DNA of 64,000 nt from Pseudonocardia sp. GTDB lineage: Bacteria; Actinomycetota; Actinomycetes; Mycobacteriales; Pseudonocardiaceae. How positions within the stretch are numbered: position 1 is the stretch's first letter; every line of letters begins with the position of its first letter. A program made the translations under genes and the position numbers. The stretch spans positions 3,176 to 67,175 of the forward strand of contig JAOZVV010000046.1 in assembly GCA_025869365.1 (NCBI GenBank), read 5' to 3'. Shown here in pieces: positions 7,799-18,032 of the stretch. The notes beneath the pieces were generated by a model, which was not told where the DNA came from, ran no database searches, and was given only the letters and a program-made list of their open reading frames with translations.

Positions 7799-7846
7799 GC
7801 GGTGGCTCGGCGGGCGGGGGCGGGCCGGGTGGGCCACGATCGGCTC

Positions 7847-9313
7847 GTGCGCGTTCTGGTGATCGGCGGGACCGGCTATGTCGGTGCCCGGCTCGTGCCG
7901 CGCCTCCTCGCGGACGGCCGCACGGTCCGCTGCCTGGTCCGCGACCCCGCGAAGCTGGCGCGCGAGTCGTGGGCGGGGCGGGTCGAGGCCACGGTCGGGG
8001 ACGTCGCCGACCCCGCGGTGGGCGCCGAGGCCTGCCGGGACGTCGACGCCGTCGTCTACCTCGTGCACTCGATGGACGGGCCGGACTTCGCCGAGCGGGA
8101 CGCCCTCGCCGCGACCGCCCTCGCAACCGCGGCGCGGGACGCGGACGTGCAGCGCATCGTCTACCTCGGCGGCCTGCAGCCGAGCGGCGGCAACGGCACC
8201 TCCGAGCACCTCGGCTCCCGGGACGAGGTGGGGCGGATCCTGCTGGGCTCGGGCGTCCCGACGGCGGTGCTGCGCGCCGGGATCGTGGTCGGCCGCGGGT
8301 CGGCGAGCTTCGAGATGATCCGCCACCTGACCGAGACCGTGATGGGCGGCCTCCCGGTGCTCACCGTGCCCGACCAGGCATGGAACCGGGTGCAACCCGT
8401 CGCCATCGACGACGTCGTGCACTGGCTCGCGGGCGCCCTCACGCTGCCCGCCGAGGTCTCCCGGGCCTTCGACGTCGGCGGCCCGGACGTCGTGCGCTAC
8501 CTCGACCTCATGAACGACTACGCCCGCGAGGCCGGCCTCGCCCGCGCGTTCGTGGTCCCCCTCCCCGTCTCGGCGCCGCGGCTCGCGGCGCGGGTCGTCG
8601 GCCGGCTGACGCCCGTCGACCGCCGCCTCGCCGCGCCGCTGCTGGAGTCCATGGCACACGAGCTGGTGATGCGGGACGACGATCTCGCGGGCCTGGTCGG
8701 CGAGCCGCCGGGGGGCCGGACGTCGTACCGCGCCGCGGTGCGCCGCGCCCTCGCCGAGGACGGCCCTGCGGGCGGGTCGCCGAACGACCCGACCGGGTCC
8801 GGACCCGCGGTCCTGGTGACCGAGGACGTCGAGGAGGTCGCCGCGCCCGCCGACGTCCTGTGGTCCGTGATCGCGGGGCTCGGCGGCGACGAGGGCTGGT
8901 ACACCGTCCCGGGCGTGTGGCGGCTCCGCGCGCTGCTCGACGGGCTGCTGGGGGGACCGGGGGTCCGCAGGTCCCGGCCGGCCACGCTCGTCGCCGGTGC
9001 GGCGCTGGACTGGTGGCGGGTGGAGGAGGTCGATCCGGGGCGGTCGATCCTGCTGCGCGCCGAGATGCGGCTGCCCGGCACCGCGCGCCTGGAGATGCGG
9101 GCCGAACCCGCGGGGGAGGGCCGCAGCCGCTACGTCCAGCGGGTGACGTTCGCCCCCCGCGGGCTGGCCGGGCGCCTCTACTGGTTCGCCCAGCGCCCCG
9201 CGCACGACCTCGTCTTCGGGGTCATGGCCCGGACCGTCGCCGGGGTCGCGGGCGGGCGACGGCGCCGCCCGCGGCTCACGACACCTCGGACCAGCTCGAC
9301 GGGCGGCGGCTGA
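7847..9313 (+). CDS. NAD(P)-binding SDR-like protein with DUF2867 C-terminus
   Basis: 488 residues. An atypical short-chain dehydrogenase/NmrA-like domain begins at once with VRVLVIGGTGYVG, the dinucleotide-binding Gly motif, and runs to about residue 290. The C-terminal part (about 325-480) resembles the DUF2867 domain often fused to such proteins. The usual catalytic Tyr-x-x-x-Lys is not obvious, so a redox activity is not certain. I start at the GTG at 7847: CACGAT at 7835-7840 is a plausible -10 with the transcript starting at the GTG itself. The 3' end overlaps the convergent EF-G2 gene by 38 nt. Its role is unknown. Confidence 0.75.
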   Translation: MRVLVIGGTGYVGARLVPRLLADGRTVRCLVRDPAKLARESWAGRVEATVGDVADPAVGAEACRDVDAVVYLVHSMDGPDFAERDALAATALATAARDADVQRIVYLGGLQPSGGNGTSEHLGSRDEVGRILLGSGVPTAVLRAGIVVGRGSASFEMIRHLTETVMGGLPVLTVPDQAWNRVQPVAIDDVVHWLAGALTLPAEVSRAFDVGGPDVVRYLDLMNDYAREAGLARAFVVPLPVSAPRLAARVVGRLTPVDRRLAAPLLESMAHELVMRDDDLAGLVGEPPGGRTSYRAAVRRALAEDGPAGGSPNDPTGSGPAVLVTEDVEEVAAPADVLWSVIAGLGGDEGWYTVPGVWRLRALLDGLLGGPGVRRSRPATLVAGAALDWWRVEEVDPGRSILLRAEMRLPGTARLEMRAEPAGEGRSRYVQRVTFAPRGLAGRLYWFAQRPAHDLVFGVMARTVAGVAGGRRRRPRLTTPRTSSTGGG

Positions 9314-11429
9314 GCCTGGCCGTCCCGGACGTCAGGGCCCGCAGCTCCGTCGGGTAGCGCAGCAGCTCCGCGCAGGGCACGTCCGCGCGGACGACCGTGT
9401 GCCCCGGCGTGTCCACGTCCGTGCCGAGCACCCGTGCCCGCCGGCCGGCGAGGTCGCCGAGCACCGCCCCCAGGTGGGAGTCCAGGATCCGGACGGACAC
9501 CTCGTCGACGGGCTCCAGCAGGACGGTCCCGCAGGTCGCGGCCGCCTCCCTCAGCGCGAGGGCGCCGGCCGTCCGGAACGCGGCGTCGGAGGAGTCGACG
9601 CTGTGCGCCTTGCCGTCCACCAGCCGGGCACGCACGTCGACCACGGGGTACACGGGCCCGTCCGGGCCCGCGGGGAGCCCCCGTTCGAGCTGGGCGCGGA
9701 TGCCCTTCTCCACACTCGGCACGAACTGGGTGGGCACGGAACCGCCGACGACGGCGGACCGGAACTCGAACCCGGCCCCGCGCGGCAGCGGTTCGAACTC
9801 GACGTGGCAGATGGCGTACTGGCCGTGCCCGCCGGACTGCTTGACGTGCCGGCCCGTGGCGCGGCCCGCGCGGCCGAGCGTGACCCGCATCGGGATCCGG
9901 ACGTCCTCGGTGTCGACGGCCGCGCCCGCGGCCCGCAGCCGGGACAGCACGACGTCCGCGTGGGCGTCGCCCATGCACCACAGCACGGTCTGGTGGGTCT
10001 CCGCGACGCGTTCGAGGCGCAGCGCCGGATCGGCCGCGACGATCTTCGCGAGGATCCGGACGAGGGTGTCCTCGTCCCCGCGGTTGTGGGGGACGATGCC
10101 GACCGGGAGCAGCGGTTCGGGCAGGTCCCAGGGGCGCAGCAGCAGCGGGTGCTCCACCGCGGACACGGTGTCCCCGGTCTCGGCCGCGGTGAGCCGCGTG
10201 AGCGCGCACAGGTCCCCGGCCACGCACGCGTCGATCTCGCGGAGCGTGCCGCCGAGTGCGGTGTAGAGGTGCGCGACGCGCTCGTCGGCGTCGTGCCCGT
10301 CGTCCCCGGCGCCCGCCTCGCTGCCGGGGGCCGGTGGCTCCGACCGGTTCTCCGGGCTGGACCGCGGCGCCGGGACGTGCCCGCTGACGTGCACGGGGTG
10401 ATCCGGCCGCAGGGTCCCGGAGAACACGCGGACCAGCGAGACCCGCCCGACGTAGGGATCGGTCGAGGTGTGCACCACCTCACCGGCGAGGGGCCCGCCC
10501 GGGTCCGCGGCGAGGGGCGGGTGCGCGGTCCCGTCGATCCCGCTGACCTCGGGCACCCCGTGCTCCCGCGGCGAGGGGAAGGCGCCGACCAGCAGGTCCA
10601 GCAGCGCGTCGAGTCCCGTGCCGCTCGCGGCGCAGACGGGCACGACCGGGTGGAGCGTGCCGCGCAGGACGGCGGTCCGGAGGTCGCCGACCAGGGCGGC
10701 GGTGTCCAGCTCGTCGCCGCCGAGGTAGCGCTCCAGGAGCATCTCGTCCTCGGACTGTTCGATGATCCCCTCGATCAGGGCCGCCCGGGCGTCCTCGCCG
10801 CCGTCCGGGACGGCGCCGTCCCCGGGGGCCTCGGTCAGCAGCCCGTAGAGCCCGCGCAGGCCGCCGTCCTCGCCGGGGACCGGCAGGTAGAGGGGCGCGA
10901 CGCCGGTGCCGAAGGCCTCCCGGCAGGCCTGCACGGTGGCGTCGACGTCCGCCTGGGCCTGGTCGCACCGGGCGACGACGACCGCCCGCGGCATCCCCAC
11001 GTCCCGGCACTCCTCCCAGAGGCCGACGGTCGCCGGGTCCACGGCGCCCTCGCGGCCCTCCACGGCCGGGACGACGAAGAGCGCGGCGTCCGCGGCGCGC
11101 AGGCCCGCCCGCAGCTCGCCGACGAAGTCCCCGTACCCCGGCGTGTCGATCAGGTTGATCTTGGTGTTGCCGTGTCGCAGCGGCGCGACCGCGAGCGCGA
11201 CCGACCGCTGTTGCGCGACCGCGGCGGGATCGTGGTCGCACACCGTGGTCCCCGAGGTGACGCCACCCTGCCGGGCGATGACACCGGTGTGCGCCAGCAG
11301 CGCCTCCACCAGGGTCGTCTTGCCGGAACCGGACGGCCCGACCAGCACCACGTTGCGGATCCGGGCCGGGTCCGCGACGGCGCCGGCCACGCCCTCGTCG
11401 ACCCCGGCGGCGGCTGGACCGACGGCCAT
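9276..11429 (-). CDS. fusA2: elongation factor G-like GTPase (EF-G2 type)
   Basis: 717 residues with EF-G architecture: G domain (P-loop GPSGSGKTT near residue 30, DTPGYGDF), domain II, then EF-G III/IV/V-like domains. It is the actinobacterial EF-G2 type, not the housekeeping EF-G, and its role is poorly defined. Where NKxD (the guanine-specificity motif) is expected I read VVARCDQ, a clear departure. I prefer the ATG at 11429, with GGAGG 8-9 nt upstream; a GTG at 11438 would overlap that site. It converges on the SDR gene, sharing 38 nt. No other translation gene is nearby. Confidence 0.85.
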   Translation of the reverse strand: MAVGPAAAGVDEGVAGAVADPARIRNVVLVGPSGSGKTTLVEALLAHTGVIARQGGVTSGTTVCDHDPAAVAQQRSVALAVAPLRHGNTKINLIDTPGYGDFVGELRAGLRAADAALFVVPAVEGREGAVDPATVGLWEECRDVGMPRAVVVARCDQAQADVDATVQACREAFGTGVAPLYLPVPGEDGGLRGLYGLLTEAPGDGAVPDGGEDARAALIEGIIEQSEDEMLLERYLGGDELDTAALVGDLRTAVLRGTLHPVVPVCAASGTGLDALLDLLVGAFPSPREHGVPEVSGIDGTAHPPLAADPGGPLAGEVVHTSTDPYVGRVSLVRVFSGTLRPDHPVHVSGHVPAPRSSPENRSEPPAPGSEAGAGDDGHDADERVAHLYTALGGTLREIDACVAGDLCALTRLTAAETGDTVSAVEHPLLLRPWDLPEPLLPVGIVPHNRGDEDTLVRILAKIVAADPALRLERVAETHQTVLWCMGDAHADVVLSRLRAAGAAVDTEDVRIPMRVTLGRAGRATGRHVKQSGGHGQYAICHVEFEPLPRGAGFEFRSAVVGGSVPTQFVPSVEKGIRAQLERGLPAGPDGPVYPVVDVRARLVDGKAHSVDSSDAAFRTAGALALREAAATCGTVLLEPVDEVSVRILDSHLGAVLGDLAGRRARVLGTDVDTPGHTVVRADVPCAELLRYPTELRALTSGTARLSRRPSSWSEVS

Positions 11430-11590
11430 GGGGACCACCTCCGCGAGCGCTCCCGCGGCACGCCGGTGTGGCGCGGGTCACCTGCGATCGAACCCCGTGA
11501 CCCCGCCCGGCACAACCCCCGAGGGGACTTCTCGCTCAAGAGCCGCTCAAGCCCGTCCGGCCGTCGGCGGGGCCCGCGGAGCCGCGCGAG

Positions 11591-11596
11591 TAGGGT
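11591..11596 (+). promoter_or_regulatory. -10 element for a leaderless malic enzyme transcript
   Basis: TAGGGT ends 6 nt before the GTG at 11603 and no ribosome site is present. This is the spacing expected if transcription starts on the start codon. Confidence 0.6.
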
Positions 11597-11602
11597 TCCC
11601 GG

Positions 11603-13012
<1,410 letters not shown>

Positions 13013-13021
13013 CGCCGACCC

Positions 13022-13068
13022 CGCGAGTCGCGGTATCGGCGTCACCGAGTCGCGCGATATCCGTGCGC
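13022..13068 (+). repeat. pair of GAGTCG repeats, 22-bp spacing
   Basis: GAGTCGCGGTATCGGCGTCACC starting at 13025 is too long to match the array unit in full, but its first six bases and the 22-bp step to the next GAGTCG (13047) are the same. The pair and the bases after it (ATCCGTGCG) closely match the left arm of the large palindrome at 50970-51004. It lies between the malic enzyme gene and pdxT. Confidence 0.75.
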
Positions 13069-13093
13069 CACCTGGGTGAACGGCGTCACGGAC

Positions 13094-13099
13094 TATCCT
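13094..13099 (+). promoter_or_regulatory. -10 element for a leaderless pdxT transcript
   Basis: TATCCT ends 7 nt before the GTG start of pdxT at 13107, with no ribosome site between. Confidence 0.6.
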
Positions 13100-13106
13100 G
13101 GCGGAC

Positions 13107-13745
13107 GTGATCGAGTCCGGCCCGACCGTCGGTGTCCTCGCCCTGCAGGGCGACGTCCGTGAACATCTCGCCGCGCTGGGGAGCAGCGGCGGGATCCGTG
13201 CCGTCCCCGTGCGCCGCGCGTCGGAGATCGAGTCCGTGGACGGGCTGGTGATCCCGGGCGGGGAGTCCACCACCATGAGTCGGCTGCTCGGCGTGTTCGA
13301 CCTGCTCGAGCCGCTGCGCGCCCGCCTCGCCGGCGGGATGCCGGCCTACGGCTCGTGCGCCGGGATGATCCTGCTGGCGTCGGAGGTGCTCGACGGCCGG
13401 CCGGACCAGCAGCAGCTCGGCGGGCTCGACGTCGTCGTACGGCGCAACGCCTTCGGTCGCCAGGTGGACTCGTTCGAGACGGACCTGGACGTCGCGGGCG
13501 TCGACGGCGGCCCGGTCCGGGCCGTGTTCATCCGGGCCCCGTGGGTGGAGAAGGCCGGCGCGGACGTCGAGGTGCTCGCGACCGTGCCGGCCGTGGGCAG
13601 CGAGGGCCAGGACCCGGGAGCGGCGGCCGGTCGCGCGGTCGCGGTGCGCCAGGGCAACGTCCTCGCGACGGCCTTCCACCCGGAGCTCACCGGGGACGGC
13701 CGGGTGCACGCGCTCTTCGCGGGTATCGTCCGCGCGGTGGCCTGA
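13107..13745 (+). CDS. pdxT: pyridoxal 5'-phosphate synthase glutaminase subunit PdxT
   Basis: A 212-residue class I-type glutaminase that releases ammonia from glutamine for PLP synthesis by PdxS. It shows [13 protein letters not shown] at the N-terminus, the [11 protein letters not shown] loop, the nucleophile Cys in YGSCAGM (about residue 86) and the His-Glu pair in AFHPEL near the C-terminus, so it should be active. The partner pdxS, usually close by in actinobacteria, is not in the window. yebC follows after 269 bp, as in the mycobacterial order. The GTG start is probably leaderless. Confidence 0.95.
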   Translation: MIESGPTVGVLALQGDVREHLAALGSSGGIRAVPVRRASEIESVDGLVIPGGESTTMSRLLGVFDLLEPLRARLAGGMPAYGSCAGMILLASEVLDGRPDQQQLGGLDVVVRRNAFGRQVDSFETDLDVAGVDGGPVRAVFIRAPWVEKAGADVEVLATVPAVGSEGQDPGAAAGRAVAVRQGNVLATAFHPELTGDGRVHALFAGIVRAVA

Positions 13746-13749
13746 CCGC

Positions 13750-13786
13750 CCGTCGGGCACCGGTCCGTCCGTCGGGCACCGGTCCG
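13750..13786 (+). repeat. 18-bp direct repeat downstream of pdxT
   Basis: CCGTCGGGCACCGGTCCG occurs at 13750-13767 and 13769-13786, a 19-bp period. It lies just after the pdxT stop. The rest of the 269-bp gap to yebC holds a possible -10 (TAACAT, 13882-13887) and no gene. Confidence 0.6.
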
Positions 13787-14014
13787 GCGGTCCCGGCAGG
13801 GTCCGGACGTGCGCAGGGACACCGGAGGGCGTCCTCGATCGACAGTTCCCGGGGCGCGGGCCGGACCTGCGCCCACGTCGGTAACATGGACGGGATCTGG
13901 CAGGCCCCCGCGCGATTCTCGGGTAGGCGCCTGCGTGCCCGCCTCGGGCCGCCGGCTTCGACGGCGCTCGCCGGCAGGGCGGTACGGGAACCAGCAGGAG
14001 GGACGGGGCAGCCG

Positions 14015-14767
14015 ATGAGTGGCCACTCCAAATGGGCGACGACGAAGCACAAGAAGGCCGTCATCGACGCCCGGCGCGGCAAGATGTTCGCGAAGCTCAT
14101 CAAGAACATCGAGGTCGCGGCCAGGACCGGCGGCGGTGACCCGGACGGCAACCCGACGCTCTACGACGCCATCCAGAAGGCGAAGAAGACGTCGGTGCCG
14201 AACGACAACATCGACCGCGCGGTCAAGCGCGGCTCGGGCCTGGACGGCGGCGGCGCCAACTACGAGACGATCACCTACGAGGGCTACGGCCCCAACGGCG
14301 TCGCACTGCTCATCGAGTGCCTCACGGACAACCGCAACCGCGCGGCCACCGAGGTCCGCACCGCGATGACGCGCAACGGCGGCGCCATGGCGGACCCGGG
14401 TTCGGTCGCGTACCTCTTCACCCGCAAGGGGGTCGTGGTGCTGCCGAAGGCGGGCCTCAGCGAGGACGACGTGCTGCTCGCGGTGCTCGACGCGGGCGCC
14501 GAGGAGGTCAACGACCTGGGCGAGAGCTTCGAGGTCGTCTCCGAGGCCACGGACCTGGTCGCGGTCCGCACCGCGCTGCAGGAGGCCGGGATCGACTACG
14601 ACTCCGCGGACCCCACCTTCCTGCCGTCGATGCAGATCGAGCTGGACGCCGAGGGTGCGAAGAAGGTCTTCAAGCTGATCGACGCGCTCGAGGACAGCGA
14701 CGAGGTCCAGAACGTCTACTCGAACTTCGACGTGTCCGACGAGGTCCTCGAGGAAGTCAACGCCTGA
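14015..14767 (+). CDS. yebC: YebC/PmpR family protein
   Basis: 250 residues beginning [14 protein letters not shown], the family's diagnostic N-terminus, with the usual three-domain length. Members were described as DNA-binding regulators; some act on ribosomes during translation of difficult sequences such as poly-Pro. The start is the ATG behind GCAGGAGGGACG. A stem-loop lies directly after the stop. It is separated from pdxT by 269 bp and from polA by about 400 bp, so it is probably transcribed alone. Confidence 0.93.
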   Translation: MSGHSKWATTKHKKAVIDARRGKMFAKLIKNIEVAARTGGGDPDGNPTLYDAIQKAKKTSVPNDNIDRAVKRGSGLDGGGANYETITYEGYGPNGVALLIECLTDNRNRAATEVRTAMTRNGGAMADPGSVAYLFTRKGVVVLPKAGLSEDDVLLAVLDAGAEEVNDLGESFEVVSEATDLVAVRTALQEAGIDYDSADPTFLPSMQIELDAEGAKKVFKLIDALEDSDEVQNVYSNFDVSDEVLEEVNA

Positions 14768-14780
14768 TCCGGGCGGCCTG

Positions 14781-14818
14781 CTGCCGCCTGCCGACCCCCC
14801 ACGGGCGACAGGCGGCAG
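14781..14818 (+). terminator. terminator after yebC
   Basis: A perfect 10-bp stem (14781-14790 with 14809-14818, CTGCCGCCTG and its complement) and an 18-nt loop begin 14 nt after the yebC stop, followed by CTTCTCC. Confidence 0.7.
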
Positions 14819-14849
14819 CGGCCTTCTCCGGGGCTCTCGGCCCCGGCGG

Positions 14850-14963
14850 TCACGGGTCGTCGACGCCCGGGCGGCCGCGCGGCGTGATGACCCGTTCGGC
14901 GAGCAGGACGCAGGCGGCCCCGCACAGGGCTCCGGCGAGGGCGCAGATCAGCAGGATCGTCAT
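14850..14963 (-). CDS. small single-pass membrane protein (37 aa), hypothetical
   Basis: The ATG at 14963 follows an excellent ribosome site (CCGGAGGAGCC) and opens a 37-residue frame: one hydrophobic segment (ILLICALAGALCGAACVLL, residues 3-21) followed by a charged tail (AERVITPRGRPG). It lies alone on the minus strand between the yebC terminator and polA, in about 400 bp that otherwise hold only the polA promoter. I do not recognise the family. The strong ribosome site and membrane pattern are the only evidence. Confidence 0.5.
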   Translation of the reverse strand: MTILLICALAGALCGAACVLLAERVITPRGRPGVDDP

Positions 14964-15147
14964 CGTGGCTCCTCCGGACGGGCGTCGTCGTGCTGGCCGA
15001 AACGCTGCCAGCGGGAGCGGTCCCGCGGAATGGGGAACGCCCCCGTGGTGCGGGGGGAACACCCCGCCCGAGCTGGGGAAGCCCCTACCACGGGCGCCGC
15101 GCGGCGCGGGAGGGATCGCCCGGCCGGGAATTGTCGGGGGTCGGTCC

Positions 15148-15153
15148 TAGACT
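15148..15153 (+). promoter_or_regulatory. -10 element for a leaderless polA transcript
   Basis: TAGACT ends 8 nt before the ATG of polA at 15162; no ribosome site is visible. Confidence 0.55.
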
Positions 15154-15161
15154 CGCCCCCG

Positions 15162-18032
15162 ATGAGCCCCACGACGGAAACCCCAGTGACCGAGACGCCA
15201 GCTGCGGAGACTCCGGCGGCGTCGCCGGCCGCGAAGGCGCCTGCCAGGAAGGCGCCGGCGAGGAAGCCGGCCGCCAAGGCCGCGGCGAAGCCCGCCGCCC
15301 CGCCGCCCGGCAAGCGCCTGCTGCTGCTCGACGGCCATTCGCTGGCCTACCGGGCGTTCTTCGCGCTGCCCGCGGAGAACTTCCGCACGGGCACGGGGCA
15401 GACCACGAACGCGGTCTACGGCTTCACCTCGATGCTCATCAACCTGCTCCGGGACGAGCAGCCGACGCACCTCGCGGTGGCGTTCGACGTCTCCCGCAAG
15501 ACCTTCCGGTCGGAGCGGTTCAGCGAGTACAAGGCGAACCGATCGTCGACCCCCGATGATTTCCGAGGCCAGGTGGACCTCATCAAGGAGGTCCTCACGG
15601 CGCTGTCCATCCCGTTCTTCGCGGTGGACAACTACGAGGCGGACGACGTGATCGCCACCCTCGCCACACAGGCGGAGGCGGCCGGCTTCCACACGCTCAT
15701 CACCACCGGGGACCGGGACGCGTTCCAGCTGGTCACGGACAACATCACGGTGCTGTACCCGAAGCGCGGGGTGTCGGACCTGGGCCGGATCGACCCGGCG
15801 GAGGTGGACACCCGCTACGGGCTCACCCCGGCCCAGTACCCGGACTTCGCGGCGCTGCGCGGGGACCCCAGCGACAACCTGCCCAGCATCCCCGGGGTCG
15901 GGGAGAAGACCGCGGCGAAGTGGGTCCGCGAGTTCGGCTCGCTCGCGGAGCTCACGGACCGGGTGGACGAGGTCAAGGGCAAGGCGGGGGACGCGCTGCG
16001 CGCCAACCTGGCGAACGTGCTGCTGAACCGGCAGCTCACCGAGCTGGTCCGGGACGTCCCGCTGCACTCGGTGCCGGACGAGCTCGAGGTCCGGCCCTGG
16101 GACCGCGACGCCGTCCACCGCCTGTTCGACGAGCTGGAGTTCCGCGTCCTGCGCGAGCGCCTGTTCGCCACGCTGCAGAGCGCCGAGCCCGAGGCGGACG
16201 AGGGCTTCACGGTGCAGGGCGCGACGATCGCGCCCGGGGGCCTGCGGGCCTGGCTGGACGGGAACGCGCGGGACGGCCGCAGGGTCGGGCTGGTCCTGTC
16301 GGGGCTCACCGGCGGCATCACCGAGCGGGACATCAGCGGCATCGCGTTCGCGGCCGGCGAGCCGAGCCTGGAGGCGCGCGCCGGCGGTGCCGAGGCCGGG
16401 GTGCCGCAGGCGGGCTACGTCGCCGTGCAGGACCTGCTGCCGGACGACGAGGCGGCGCTGGGGGAGTGGCTCGCGGACCCGTCGGTGCCCAAGGCGGTGC
16501 ACGACGTCAAGGCGTCGCTGCACGCCCTGCGCGCCCGTGGCTGGACGCTCGCAGGGCTGACCAGCGACACCGCCCTGGCCGCCTACCTGGCCCGGCCCGG
16601 TCAGCGCAGCTTCGACCTGGCCGATCTCGCACTGCGCTACCTGCGCCGCGAGCTGCGCCAGGAGGGCGAGGCCCCGGACGGGCAGCTGTCCCTGCTCGGC
16701 GGCGAGGAGGAGGCGGACGCGGAGTTCGCGGAGGGGCAGATGGTGGCCGCGTCGGCCGTCGTCGAGCTCGCGGACGCGCTGGACACCGAGCTGGCCGAGC
16801 GCCACGGCACGGAGCTGCTCGCCGGGTTGGAGCTCCCCCTCGCGTTCGTGCTGGCCGATCTGGAGACGGCGGGCATCGCCGTGGACCGGGACCTCCTGGA
16901 GTCCCAGGAGAGCGAGTTTGCCGCGCAGGTGAAGCAGGCGGCGCAGGACGCCTACTCGGTGATCGGCAAGGAGATCAACCTCGGCTCGCCGAAACAGCTG
17001 CAGGTGGTCCTGTTCGACGAGCTGAACATGCCGAAGACGAAACGCACCAAGACCGGCTACACCACGGACGCGGACTCGCTGCAGAGCCTGTTCGAGCAGA
17101 CGGAGCACCCGTTCCTGCAGCATTTGCTGCAGCACCGGGACGCCACGCGGCTCAAGGTCACGGTGGACGGGCTGCTGAAGTCGATCGCCCCGGACGGCCG
17201 GATCCACACCACCTACAGCCAGACGATCGCGGCCACGGGCCGGCTCTCCAGCACGGACCCGAACCTGCAGAACGTGCCGATCCGCACCGCGGCCGGCCGC
17301 CGGATCCGCGAGACGTTCATCGTCGGCGCCGGGTACGGGCAGCTGATGACCGCGGACTACAGCCAGATCGAGATGCGGATCATGGCGCACCTGTCCGAGG
17401 ACGCGGCGCTGATCGAGGCGTTCAACTCCCAGCGGGACTTCCACTCGGAGACGGCCTCACGGGTCTTCGGCGTCGACGCCGCCGCGGTCACCCCGGAGCA
17501 GCGCGCCAAGATCAAGGCGATGAACTACGGCCTGGCCTACGGGCTGTCGGCCTTCGGCCTGTCCGGGCAGCTGCGCATCTCCACCGAGGAGGCCAAGGGC
17601 CTCATGGACGACTACTTCGAGACCTTCGGCGGCGTCCGGGACTACCTCCGCTCGATCGTCGAGATCGCGCGCAAGGAGGGCTACACCGAGACGATGCTCG
17701 GGCGTCGGCGCTACCTGCCGGACCTCACCAGCGACAACCGCCAGCGCCGCGAGATGGCCGAGCGGATGGCGCTCAACGCCCCGATCCAGGGCAGCGCCGC
17801 GGACATCATCAAGGTCGCGATGCTGAACGTGCACCGGGCCCTCGCCGGCGAGGGGCTCCGCAGCCGGATCCTGCTGCAGGTCCACGACGAGCTGGTGCTC
17901 GAGGTGGCGGACGGGGAGCAGGAGACGGTGGAGACCCTCGTGCGCCGGGAGATGGGCGCCGCGCACGAGATGTCCGTGCCGCTCGAGGTGTCCGTGGGCT
18001 ACGGGCGCAGCTGGGACGACGCCGCGCACTGA
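15162..18032 (+). CDS. polA: DNA polymerase I
   Basis: 956 residues. A Lys/Ala/Pro-rich tail of about 48 residues precedes the 5'-3' nuclease domain (LLLLDGHSLAYRAFF ... NYEADDVIATLA ... TGDRDAFQLV). The middle domain lacks the acidic residues of a proofreading exonuclease: at the ExoII position I read HDVKASLHALR. The polymerase domain is intact, with motif A (DYSQIEMRI), motif B (KAMNYGLAYGLSAFG) and motif C (QVHDELVLEV). It fills gaps and removes RNA primers. It stands alone with a probable leaderless start. Its last 34 nt overlap a convergent MOSC gene. Confidence 0.96.
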   Translation: MSPTTETPVTETPAAETPAASPAAKAPARKAPARKPAAKAAAKPAAPPPGKRLLLLDGHSLAYRAFFALPAENFRTGTGQTTNAVYGFTSMLINLLRDEQPTHLAVAFDVSRKTFRSERFSEYKANRSSTPDDFRGQVDLIKEVLTALSIPFFAVDNYEADDVIATLATQAEAAGFHTLITTGDRDAFQLVTDNITVLYPKRGVSDLGRIDPAEVDTRYGLTPAQYPDFAALRGDPSDNLPSIPGVGEKTAAKWVREFGSLAELTDRVDEVKGKAGDALRANLANVLLNRQLTELVRDVPLHSVPDELEVRPWDRDAVHRLFDELEFRVLRERLFATLQSAEPEADEGFTVQGATIAPGGLRAWLDGNARDGRRVGLVLSGLTGGITERDISGIAFAAGEPSLEARAGGAEAGVPQAGYVAVQDLLPDDEAALGEWLADPSVPKAVHDVKASLHALRARGWTLAGLTSDTALAAYLARPGQRSFDLADLALRYLRRELRQEGEAPDGQLSLLGGEEEADAEFAEGQMVAASAVVELADALDTELAERHGTELLAGLELPLAFVLADLETAGIAVDRDLLESQESEFAAQVKQAAQDAYSVIGKEINLGSPKQLQVVLFDELNMPKTKRTKTGYTTDADSLQSLFEQTEHPFLQHLLQHRDATRLKVTVDGLLKSIAPDGRIHTTYSQTIAATGRLSSTDPNLQNVPIRTAAGRRIRETFIVGAGYGQLMTADYSQIEMRIMAHLSEDAALIEAFNSQRDFHSETASRVFGVDAAAVTPEQRAKIKAMNYGLAYGLSAFGLSGQLRISTEEAKGLMDDYFETFGGVRDYLRSIVEIARKEGYTETMLGRRRYLPDLTSDNRQRREMAERMALNAPIQGSAADIIKVAMLNVHRALAGEGLRSRILLQVHDELVLEVADGEQETVETLVRREMGAAHEMSVPLEVSVGYGRSWDDAAH

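Noticed and set aside
7140-7800. Coding sequence through the repeat arrays
   Set aside because: Open frames exist in several phases on both strands, but a 22-bp period shifts frame each unit, and the translations are Arg/Ser-rich with no recognisable domain.
9276-9313. Frameshift at the overlapping ends of the SDR and EF-G2 genes
   Set aside because: Both C-termini have plausible family endings; convergent overlaps of this size are common in dense genomes.
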